DNA from: Lewinella sp. 4G2
GTDB lineage: Bacteria; Bacteroidota; Bacteroidia; Chitinophagales; Saprospiraceae
DNA: 64,000 nucleotides
NCBI RefSeq assembly: GCF_001625015.1
Contig: NZ_LVWJ02000014.1
Span: forward strand, 186,001-250,000
Direction: 5' to 3'
Made by a program: the position numbers and the translations under genes. Shown here in pieces: positions 33,876 to 41,158 of this stretch; positions within the stretch are counted from its first letter, which is position 1; the number at the start of each line of letters is the position of its first letter. The notes below the pieces were generated by a model. That model was given only the letters and a program-made list of their open reading frames with translations. It did no database searches and was not told the DNA's origin.

Positions 33876-34529
33876 ATGCGCTATCTCCTTGCCCTGCTGA
33901 TTTGTTGTTCCGCGGCCCTCAGTGCTCAATCGGACACAACGCGAGCGATCAATCGCCTGGAAGTAGGTGCTCACTTCGGTATTATGGAGCATACCGTGGA
34001 CTTCACCCCGAACGCCAACGAAGAAAACTTCCGGGGCAACACCTACGGCCTGACGCTGCGGTATTTTGACCACCATTTGGTGGGTATCCAAGCGGAGCTT
34101 TCCTACGTCGAAGCCGGCTGGCGGGAGGATTTTGAGGAAGATTTTACCAGCCTCTACGAGCGGGCGACCAATTACGCAGAAGTGTTGATCCTTACCCAGT
34201 TCAGTGTCGGACGCGGTGCCTTCCAACCGATGTTGCAGGCAGGGCCTTATCTCGCCTTCCCACTGGGTGATACGGAGATGACGCCGGAGGGGTTCGTCCT
34301 CCCCGATACGGACATCATTTCGCGCTACGAATACGATATTCCCTTTCGCCTCAATTACGGGGCGCAGGCGGGCCTGGGTTTTAACCTCCAACTGGGCCGG
34401 TTAACCATCCAAGCGGAAGGGCGGTATTTGCTGGGGTTTAACGACATCATTCGAAATGGGGATACGACGACCGTCATTAGCCGGCGGGTGGGGTACGGTG
34501 GCCGGGGGGCGGTGTTGTTTGCGCTATAG
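33876..34529 (+). CDS. Outer-membrane beta-barrel (porin-like) protein
   Basis: The gene encodes 217 aa from the ATG at 33876. A signal peptide covers residues 1-18 (YLLALLICCSAALSAQ). The mature protein shows about eight strands with alternating hydrophobic residues and terminal aromatic residues (for example TYGLTLRYFDHHLVGIQAELSYVE, QPMLQAGPYLAFPLG, LNYGAQAGLGFNLQL, LTIQAEGRYLLGFNDII). The final GAVLFAL ends on a hydrophobic residue, as in eight-stranded OMP_b-brl_2 proteins. It should sit in the outer membrane, with transport or adhesion role unknown. It is a single gene with its own promoter box and a hairpin downstream. Confidence 0.85.
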   Translation: MRYLLALLICCSAALSAQSDTTRAINRLEVGAHFGIMEHTVDFTPNANEENFRGNTYGLTLRYFDHHLVGIQAELSYVEAGWREDFEEDFTSLYERATNYAEVLILTQFSVGRGAFQPMLQAGPYLAFPLGDTEMTPEGFVLPDTDIISRYEYDIPFRLNYGAQAGLGFNLQLGRLTIQAEGRYLLGFNDIIRNGDTTTVISRRVGYGGRGAVLFAL

Positions 34530-34553
34530 GGAGGTGCCTCCGGCGGGTTTGGA

Positions 34554-34605
34554 GTGCCTCCGGCGGTTTCAGGGGAGTAAGAGGAGGAGGGAGAGAAACC
34601 GAGGT
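34554..34605. repeat. Short repeat shared with 13646-13695
   Basis: TGCCTCCGGCGGTT then CAGGGGAGTAAG, GGAGGAGG and GAGAAACCGAGG; a partial extra TGCCTCCGGCGG lies 19 bases earlier. Same placement as at 13646: directly after a gene's 3' end. Confidence 0.6.
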
Positions 34606-34664
34606 CTTTACTACTGATTAAAGATTCTCCCGGATGCGAAGGACCCTAAAGGGGTCCCCCCTAG

Positions 34665-34705
34665 CCCAGGGTCAAGGAGGCGGAGCCGACGCGACCCTGG
34701 GTTTT
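34665..34705 (+). terminator. Possible terminator downstream of the porin gene
   Basis: CCCAGGGTC (34665-34673) pairs with GACCCTGGG (34693-34701) and TTTT follows. A small GGACCC-TAAA-GGGGTCC hairpin sits just before it. The T run is short, so the call is moderate. Confidence 0.5.
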
Positions 34706-34801
34706 CGTGAATTTAATGGGTTTCGATTTCCATATTTTTTCATGCACGAGTGGAGCTTCATAAATCACCCCAACGGTCCCCCCCGTAGTGAGGTCCATAC
34801 C

Positions 34802-36106
34802 CTACAACCCAAACAACCGCGGCAGCCACAACACAATATCCTCAAAAAACGTAATCGCCAGTAACACCGCGATCATCGCACCCAGGAAGGGCAACAAGGG
34901 TTTGATCACCTCCCCCACCGAGATCTTCGCGATGCCGGCACCAACAAATAGGATCGTCCCCACCGGCGGCGTACAGAGGCCGATACAGAGATTCAGGACC
35001 ATCACGATGCCAAAGTGGACCGGGTCCATGCCCAGGCTAACGACTACGGGGAGGAAGATGGGGGTGAAGATGAGCACCGCCGGAGTCATATCCATAAAGG
35101 TACCGACCACCAGTAGGGTGATGTTGATCAACAGGAAGATCAGGATGGGGCTGCTGACGGTATTCAGCAAAAAGTCCGTCATCAGTTGTGGGATGGATTC
35201 GAAGGAGAAGAGCCACGACATCGCCATACTCGTGCAGATCAGGAACATGACGACCGCCGTCGTTTTCGCGCTGTTCAGGATCACGGAGGGTAGTTCTTTA
35301 AAGGTGATCGTACCGTAGGCAGCTCCCAGTGCCAGTGCGTAAGCTACCGCCACTGCGGCTGCCTCCGTAGCGGTGAAGAAACCGTAGATAATACCGCCTA
35401 CTACTACGACCAGCATCAACAGACTGAAGAAAGCCTTGCGGAAGTCTTCCCAAATCTGGCTCAGGGCCACCCGTTCGCCGCGGCGGAACTTCCTACGAAA
35501 GGCAATCACCGCCGCCACGGCCATCAGCGCCAGACCCACCAGGATACCGGGGATGTAGCCGGCAATGAACAGCGCTTCCACGGAGGCCGCGCCACCACTC
35601 GCCAGTGCATAAATGATGAGTACGTTACTCGGGGGAATCAACAGGCCCGTCGTACTCGCCGTAATGTTGAGGGCGGCGCTGAAGGGGCGCGGGTAGCCTT
35701 CTTCCTCCATCCGGTCCGTCATGACGCTACCGATGGCCGAGGCCGCCGCCACCGCCGATCCGGAAATGGCTCCGAAGAGCATCGCCGCGAGCGTATTGAC
35801 GTAGGCTAACCCACCCGGCAGGCTCCCCACCAGGGATTTGGCCAGGTTGATCAAGCGGTTCGCTACCCCACCCCGATTCATCAACTCGCCAGCTAGCACG
35901 AAAAAAGGGATGGCCAGCAAAGGGAAGCTATCGATGCCGGTCGTCATCCGCTGCGAAACGGTGGTGATGCCCGGCAGGAAAGCGATATTCAATAAAATGG
36001 TGAGCGTAGTCGAAATACCAATGCTATACGCAACCGGCACGCCGTACCACAGCAGACCAAAGAAGCTCGCGAAGAGCAACAGGATGCTGATCATCTCAAT
36101 ACTCAT
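34802..36106 (-). CDS. dctM: TRAP transporter large permease DctM
   Basis: The gene encodes 434 aa, usual for DctM. It has about 12 hydrophobic segments with family landmarks such as GIDSFPLLAIPFFVLAGELMNRGG (about residues 57-80), SGSAVAAASAIGSVM (about 114-128), NVLIIYALASGG, and PPVGTILFVGAGIA near the C-terminus. With DctQ it forms the inner-membrane Na+-coupled core and receives substrate from DctP. It overlaps the dctQ 3' end by 11 bases and is the last gene of the 11-gene operon. The cluster with uxaC and uxuA points to a hexuronate as substrate. Confidence 0.94.
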   Translation of the reverse strand: MSIEMISILLLFASFFGLLWYGVPVAYSIGISTTLTILLNIAFLPGITTVSQRMTTGIDSFPLLAIPFFVLAGELMNRGGVANRLINLAKSLVGSLPGGLAYVNTLAAMLFGAISGSAVAAASAIGSVMTDRMEEEGYPRPFSAALNITASTTGLLIPPSNVLIIYALASGGAASVEALFIAGYIPGILVGLALMAVAAVIAFRRKFRRGERVALSQIWEDFRKAFFSLLMLVVVVGGIIYGFFTATEAAAVAVAYALALGAAYGTITFKELPSVILNSAKTTAVVMFLICTSMAMSWLFSFESIPQLMTDFLLNTVSSPILIFLLINITLLVVGTFMDMTPAVLIFTPIFLPVVVSLGMDPVHFGIVMVLNLCIGLCTPPVGTILFVGAGIAKISVGEVIKPLLPFLGAMIAVLLAITFFEDIVLWLPRLFGL

Positions 36107-36563
36107 GGCGCGAATAATTGTAGTAGCTGTAAAAGATCACCAGCAGGCCGCTGAAGGGCACGATGGCGTAAATAAATCCGAGGGGAATACTCATCGCCGC
36201 CGATAACTGGCCTAGCCGCAGCGTCGTGTATACTAGGTTCCCCCCACCAATTACCATGACGACCAAAGCAAAGGCAGCCATCACCAACTCAATAATACGC
36301 AGCCGTTGCACCTTTTTCTCGGGCGGTAATTTATTTAGCCAAAAATCCATGGCCAAGTGGTCCCGTTGGCCATTGAGGTAGGCGGCACCCAGAATGGTAA
36401 GCCAGATCAAGGCGTACCGTGCCAGCTCTTCCGTAAAGGTGAAAGACTGCCCGAATACCTTCCTGCTGAGGACTTGCCCCAGCACGTCCACCACCAACAG
36501 CGCAAAGATCACAATGAGAAAAATCTCAATGATCCTGTTTATTGAAGTATATAGCTTTTTCAT
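36096..36563 (-). CDS. dctQ: TRAP transporter small permease DctQ
   Basis: The gene encodes 155 aa with four hydrophobic segments: about residues 11-31, 47-63, 90-110 and 128-148. RKVFGQSFTFTEELARYALIWLTILGAA (about 34-61), with the charged helix before segment two, is diagnostic for DctQ. It forms the complex with DctM. It starts 56 bases after dctP and overlaps dctM, so all three TRAP genes are one transcriptional and translational unit. Confidence 0.92.
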   Translation of the reverse strand: MKKLYTSINRIIEIFLIVIFALLVVDVLGQVLSRKVFGQSFTFTEELARYALIWLTILGAAYLNGQRDHLAMDFWLNKLPPEKKVQRLRIIELVMAAFALVVMVIGGGNLVYTTLRLGQLSAAMSIPLGFIYAIVPFSGLLVIFYSYYNYSRHEY

Positions 36564-36619
36564 TTTCTCTTTTTACGTGTGCCCCCTTTCACTTAACCAG
36601 CGGTAGCAACTTTCATATA

Positions 36620-37612
36620 CTACTGCCCCTGAATACTCTCCACCAAGCGCCGCATAGTTTCGTCCCGACTGAACTCCGCTACCACCGATTTGGAACTTTC
36701 GGCGAAGAGGGATTTTTCCGGCTTAAAGATCTCCACGCCGGCTTCCCTTAGTGTCTTCATGCTCAGCTCCACGTTATCCTTCCAAAATTGCTTTTGCGCA
36801 TCGGCGGAGCGCTTGGCGGCCGCCATCACCCAATCCTGTTCCTGTTCAGTGAGCGACGCCCAGTAGCCCGTTCCCATTACCAGGACGTCCGGTACCGAGC
36901 TGTGCTCATCTAGGGTGTAATACTTGGCAATTTCGTAGTGGCGGCTGGTCACGAAGCTCGGAGGGTTGTTTTCCGCCCCGTCCACCACACCCTGCTCGAG
37001 GGCGGAATACAGCTCGCCGTAGGCCATCGGAGTAGCCGAGCCGCCCATGGCGTTAACCATATCCACTGACATCTGGTGGCTCATCACCCGGATCTTCATG
37101 CCCGCCAGGTCCTCCGGCGTTTTTACCGGTTTTTCGACCGTATAGAAACTACGGCTACCGGCATCGTAGAAGCAGAGCCCCTTCAAAAGGTAATCGCTAC
37201 CGGCCTCCAGAATTTCCTTTCCCGTTGGTCCTTCCAGCACGTTGAACATGTGGTCCTTACCGCGGAAGAGGTAGGGCACGCCGAGCACTTTGTATTCCGG
37301 CGCGAAATTGGCCATCGTCGCCGCGCTCACTTTCGTCATGGCGATGCTGCCGATTTGCAGTAGTTCGAGCACTTCGCGTTCGGAACCCAGTTGCCCGTCG
37401 GGGAAGATCTTCACGTCGAGTTGGCCCCCGGAGCTTTCGCGGATCTCTTCGGCAAAGACCTCCATCCCCTGGTGCACGGGGTGGGACGTCGGCAGGGTGT
37501 GGGCCAGGTAGATCACCTTTCCACCACCCAGCTCCTGGCAGGAGTTCAATCCCAAGAGCAGCACGCTGGCAGTCAGCAAAACACCCAGCAAGTTGGTCAG
37601 CGTAGTCTTCAT
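36620..37612 (-). CDS. dctP: TRAP transporter substrate-binding protein DctP (lipoprotein)
   Basis: The gene encodes 330 aa. The N-terminus ends in a lipobox LLGLNSC (Cys at about residue 25), so it is lipid-anchored in the periplasm. The DctP fold is supported by LAHTLPTSHPVHQGMEVFAEEIRE (about 36-59), the conserved substrate-contact region MKIRVMSHQMSVDMVNAMGGSATPMAYGELYSALEQGVVDGAENNP (about 170-215, with the carboxylate-binding Arg in KIRV), and the closing helices. It binds an organic acid, most likely glucuronate or another hexuronate given the neighbouring uxaC. Its ATG overlaps the uxaC stop by four bases, indicating coupled translation. Confidence 0.94.
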   Translation of the reverse strand: MKTTLTNLLGVLLTASVLLLGLNSCQELGGGKVIYLAHTLPTSHPVHQGMEVFAEEIRESSGGQLDVKIFPDGQLGSEREVLELLQIGSIAMTKVSAATMANFAPEYKVLGVPYLFRGKDHMFNVLEGPTGKEILEAGSDYLLKGLCFYDAGSRSFYTVEKPVKTPEDLAGMKIRVMSHQMSVDMVNAMGGSATPMAYGELYSALEQGVVDGAENNPPSFVTSRHYEIAKYYTLDEHSSVPDVLVMGTGYWASLTEQEQDWVMAAAKRSADAQKQFWKDNVELSMKTLREAGVEIFKPEKSLFAESSKSVVAEFSRDETMRRLVESIQGQ

Positions 37613-39036
37613 GCGGTCACCGTTTGTTCGTGGAATTTAAAGTAGTTCCGCGCGTTGCGGTAGCATACGTCACCGACGAGGCCACCGAGTAACTCGAGGT
37701 CGTTTGGCAGTAAGCCTTCGTGGACGTCCTGGCCGATTTTATTACATAAGATTCGTCGGAAATATTCGTGCCGCGGGAAGCTGAGGAAACTACGGCTATC
37801 CGTCAACATCCCCACGAATTGACTCAGCAGCCCCATATTGGAGAGCGCGTCGATCTGCTTCTCCATTCCGTCCTTTTGGTCGAGGAACCACCACGCGGAG
37901 CCCCACTGAATTTTTCCGGCCATACTCCCGTCGTTAAAGTTCCCGGCCATCGTGGCGAAGAGCTCATTATCCCGTGGGTTCAGGTTGTAGAGGATGGTCT
38001 TAGATAGCTTATCCAGGTTATCCAGGCCATCCAGCAGGTAGGCGAGGCCTTCGGCCTGGGGGCGGTCGCCGATGCTATCGCAGCCCACGTCGGCACCGAT
38101 GGTCCGGAGCAGGCGGGAGTTATTATTTCGCAGCGGGCCGAGGTGCAGCTGCATCGTCCAGCCGCGCGCGTGGTATTCTTTGGCCAGTTCGCGCAGCAGC
38201 GTCATCTGCCATTGGGCTCGCTCCGCCGGTAGGATCAGGGTGCCATCGCGCCGGCGTTGCATCATATCGTCCAAATTCCCGACGGTATCTTCTACTGCGT
38301 AGAGTTGGGGCAGACCGTGGTCCGACAAGCGACAACCCAGGTCATGGAAAAACTCAATTCTTTGTTTCAAAGCATCCACCAGATCGGCGAAGGTGCGGAT
38401 GTCGCTACCGATGATCTCTTCGAGCTTTTCGAGGAAGTCCAGGTGGTCGTCCCCGCCAATCGTCAGGAATTTATCGGGCCGGAAGGTCGGCAACATCAGC
38501 ACGCTATCCTGGGCGCTGCCGCGGGTGCGGTGTTGGGTATGCGCGGCTAACGAATCCGTTGGGTGGTCCGTCGTACAAATGACCTCCACCCGTTGCTGGT
38601 GAAGTAAGCCTAAACAAGAGTGGGAGGGTTGGGAGAGCTGCGCCGAAGTAAGAGCAAACATGTCATCCGCGTTCTTTCCGGATAGTAAATCAGTCACACC
38701 GAAGTAGCGCTGCAACTCCAGGTGCGTCCAGTGGTAAAGCGGATTCCGCAGGGTCTTCGGGACGGTTTCCGCCCAACTCCGGAACTTCTCCTCCGCCGGA
38801 GCATCACCGGTAATGTTGCGCTCGTTGACGGCACTCGCCCGCATCGCCCGCCACTTGTAATGGTCTCCGGCCAGCCAGGCTTCCGTAATATTAGCAAACT
38901 GATGGTCCGCCGCCACCTGCTCCGGGTCGAGGTGGTTGTGGTAATCAATGATCGGCAGGTCCGCGGCGTAATCGTGGTACAGCCGCTGCGCCGTCGCAGT
39001 CTGCAGTAGAAAGTCTTGGTCAAGAAATGGCTTCAT
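37609..39036 (-). CDS. uxaC: Uronate isomerase
   Basis: The gene encodes 475 aa, like E. coli UxaC (about 470). It is an amidohydrolase-fold enzyme with the metal motif DYHNHLDP (about residues 31-38), the tail region TDSRSFLSFPRHEYFRRILC (about 412-431) and the core LHLGPLRNNNSRLL. It converts D-glucuronate to D-fructuronate (or galacturonate to tagaturonate) in cytoplasm. Together with the SDR and UxuA it gives the route glucuronate, fructuronate, mannonate, 2-keto-3-deoxygluconate. A copy of the dispersed motif encodes the variable loop HRTRGSAQ (about 170-177). It follows uxuA by 42 bases and is coupled to dctP. Confidence 0.95.
   Translation of the reverse strand: MKPFLDQDFLLQTATAQRLYHDYAADLPIIDYHNHLDPEQVAADHQFANITEAWLAGDHYKWRAMRASAVNERNITGDAPAEEKFRSWAETVPKTLRNPLYHWTHLELQRYFGVTDLLSGKNADDMFALTSAQLSQPSHSCLGLLHQQRVEVICTTDHPTDSLAAHTQHRTRGSAQDSVLMLPTFRPDKFLTIGGDDHLDFLEKLEEIIGSDIRTFADLVDALKQRIEFFHDLGCRLSDHGLPQLYAVEDTVGNLDDMMQRRRDGTLILPAERAQWQMTLLRELAKEYHARGWTMQLHLGPLRNNNSRLLRTIGADVGCDSIGDRPQAEGLAYLLDGLDNLDKLSKTILYNLNPRDNELFATMAGNFNDGSMAGKIQWGSAWWFLDQKDGMEKQIDALSNMGLLSQFVGMLTDSRSFLSFPRHEYFRRILCNKIGQDVHEGLLPNDLELLGGLVGDVCYRNARNYFKFHEQTVTA
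38511..38529 (-). repeat. Dispersed 19-bp motif, copy 9
   Basis: Inside uxaC, read as RTRGSA, the same frame and same C at the variable seventh base as in the glucosaminidase gene. Confidence 0.8.
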
Positions 39037-39078
39037 CAGGATAAGGTAAGCATCAATTAGGGGAGAATGAAGGCTGGA

Positions 39079-40257
39079 TTACGCCGAATGAGAGCGAATA
39101 ATCCCCTCTTCCAAGCCCCGCAGTTCCGCCAAACCACGCAGCCGGCCGATGGCGGAGTATCCCGGATTGGCCCATTTCCGCAGGTCGTCGAGCATCCGGT
39201 GTCCGTGGTCCGGCCGCAGGGGAATACTGACGTCCTGTTTCCCGGCGGCCAGCAATAATTCTTTCATCACGGCGTACATATCCACGTCACCGGCCAGGTG
39301 GTCGGCTTCGTAAAAATCTCCCGCCGCGTTGCGTTTGGTGGACCGCAAGTGAGCAAAATGGATCCGCTCACCAAAGTCGCGGGCCATTGCGGGTAAGTCA
39401 TTGTCCGGGCGAGCTCCGTAGGACCCCGTACAGAAGCACAATCCGTTGGCCGGTAGATCCACCGCATCGAGGAGGTGCTGAGCGTCCGCGGCGGTACTCA
39501 GCACGCGGGGTAGCCCCAGCAACGGGAAGGGCGGGTCATCCGGGTGAATCGCCAGCTTCACGCCGACTTCCTGGGCGACGGGGGCGATCTCCTTCAGGAA
39601 GTTGATCAGGTTTGTCCTTAACTGTTCGGCGTCGATTCCCCGGTAAGTATCCAACGAAGCCTGGAAGGAGGCCAACGTCGGCTTAGCCTCGGTCGTCCCA
39701 CCGGGTAAGCCGGCAATGACGAAGGTGGTTAACCGCTCAATGGCTAGGTCCGTCATGTTGGTGAAGTAGCTGGCGGCGGCCTCCCGTTCGGCGGGGGTGT
39801 AATCCGCTGCGGCGCCCGGCCGTTTCAGGATGTGCAGGTCGAAAGCCGTAAAGGCTCCCTTATCGAAGAGCAGCGCCTCGGATCCATCGGGCATCTTGTA
39901 CTCCAGCTCCGTCCGCGTCCAGTCCATGACCGGCATAAAGTTGTAGGTCACTACCCGTACGCCGCGGGCGGCCAGGTTGCGGATGCAGGTCTTGTAGTTA
40001 TCGATGTAGCGGCGGTAGTCCCCCGACGCCCGTTTGATGTCCTCGTGCACGGGGACGCTTTCCACGACGGACCAGGTGAGTCCGGCCGCTTCGACGAGGT
40101 CGATCCGTTCCTGAATAGCTGCTTCTGTCCACACTTCCCCGTTCGGGATTTGGTGGAGGGCCGTTACCACGCCGGTGGCCCCCGCCTGGCGGATATCGGC
40201 GAGGCTGACGGGGTCGTTGGGGCCGTACCAGCGCCAGGTTTGTTCCAATCTTTTCAT
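39079..40257 (-). CDS. uxuA: Mannonate dehydratase
   Basis: The gene encodes 392 aa from the ATG at 40257 ([24 protein letters not shown]), matching the E. coli UxuA N-terminus and length; a TTG two codons earlier is possible but unlikely. Recognised segments are [37 protein letters not shown] (metal and substrate region, about 218-235), [17 protein letters not shown] and [10 protein letters not shown]. It dehydrates D-mannonate to 2-keto-3-deoxy-D-gluconate using a divalent metal in cytoplasm. It lies between the SDR (49-base gap) and uxaC. Confidence 0.97.
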   Translation of the reverse strand: MKRLEQTWRWYGPNDPVSLADIRQAGATGVVTALHQIPNGEVWTEAAIQERIDLVEAAGLTWSVVESVPVHEDIKRASGDYRRYIDNYKTCIRNLAARGVRVVTYNFMPVMDWTRTELEYKMPDGSEALLFDKGAFTAFDLHILKRPGAAADYTPAEREAAASYFTNMTDLAIERLTTFVIAGLPGGTTEAKPTLASFQASLDTYRGIDAEQLRTNLINFLKEIAPVAQEVGVKLAIHPDDPPFPLLGLPRVLSTAADAQHLLDAVDLPANGLCFCTGSYGARPDNDLPAMARDFGERIHFAHLRSTKRNAAGDFYEADHLAGDVDMYAVMKELLLAAGKQDVSIPLRPDHGHRMLDDLRKWANPGYSAIGRLRGLAELRGLEEGIIRSHSA

Positions 40258-40306
40258 ACTCAATTTTCGTAGGTGGTGGCGGTTCCAGCGGGGAACTCAG
40301 AAAAAA

Positions 40307-41104
40307 TTAAACGCCGCAAAAAGCACTGAACCCACCGTCCACGGGAACGACAATGCCGTTCACGAATTTGGACGCATCGTCGCAAAGCCACAGCAGGGTA
40401 CTCATCAGTTCCTCCGGCTCCCCGAAACGCTTGACGGGGGTTTGGCTGATGATCGTCTCCCCCCGCTGGGTCAGGCTACCGTCTTCATTTAGGAGGAGAC
40501 TGCGGTTCTGGTCAGCGATGAAAAAGCCCGGCGCAATGGCGTTGACGCGGATGCCTTCCCCGTACTTCTGGGCCAACTCCACGGCCAGCCAGCGGGTGAA
40601 ATTATCGACGGCGGCTTTGGCGGCGGAATAGCCAACTACCCGCGTGATGGGTAACAGCGCGGCCATTGAGGAGATATTAACGATACAACCACTCCCCTGC
40701 TCCACCATCGGTTTAGCGAAAGCAATACTGGGGATGACCGTCCCCAATAAATTCAGGTCGTTCACTTTTTTAAAGTCATCGATCCCCAGGTCGAAGATGC
40801 TGCTCTGCGGGCCTACCGTAGCGCCCGGACGGTTACCACCGGCCCCATTTACGAGGATATCCACCCGGCCGGCGGCTGCCAGTACCTTTTCCACCGCACC
40901 CGCGACAGCGCCCTCGTCCAGAACGTCGCATTTAATGGCTTCAATCATCAGGCCTTCCTTAGCGAAATCGCGCACGACGGCCGTAGATTTTTCTTCATTG
41001 CGGCCGAGGATAAATACGCGGGCCCCTTCTTGGGCCAACGCCCTTACGAAAGCATTACCCAGCGTACCGTTACCACCGGTAATGACGGCTACTTTATTAT
41101 TCAT
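40307..41104 (-). CDS. SDR-family D-mannonate oxidoreductase (fructuronate reductase)
   Basis: The gene encodes 265 aa. It is a classical SDR with VITGGNGTLGNAF (residues 7-19), NGAGGNRPGA (about 87-96), the catalytic NISSMAALLPITRVVGYSAAK (Ser, Tyr, Lys) and GGFSAFCGV at the end. The insert NRPGATVGPQSSIFDL is typical of the branch that replaces UxuB in Bacillus and Bacteroidota, so reduction of D-fructuronate to D-mannonate is the likely reaction. Its place directly upstream of uxuA and uxaC completes the pathway. A copy of the dispersed motif is read as EGAVAGAV. Confidence 0.88.
   Translation of the reverse strand: MNNKVAVITGGNGTLGNAFVRALAQEGARVFILGRNEEKSTAVVRDFAKEGLMIEAIKCDVLDEGAVAGAVEKVLAAAGRVDILVNGAGGNRPGATVGPQSSIFDLGIDDFKKVNDLNLLGTVIPSIAFAKPMVEQGSGCIVNISSMAALLPITRVVGYSAAKAAVDNFTRWLAVELAQKYGEGIRVNAIAPGFFIADQNRSLLLNEDGSLTQRGETIISQTPVKRFGEPEELMSTLLWLCDDASKFVNGIVVPVDGGFSAFCGV
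40895..40913 (+). repeat. Dispersed 19-bp motif, copy 10
   Basis: In the SDR gene, read on the minus strand as GAVAGA. It carries A at the variable R position and one end mismatch. Confidence 0.75.
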
Positions 41105-41158
41105 CTTAATCTATTTACCCAGGCAGCGACATTGAATTAAATTCATATACCGCACCTT

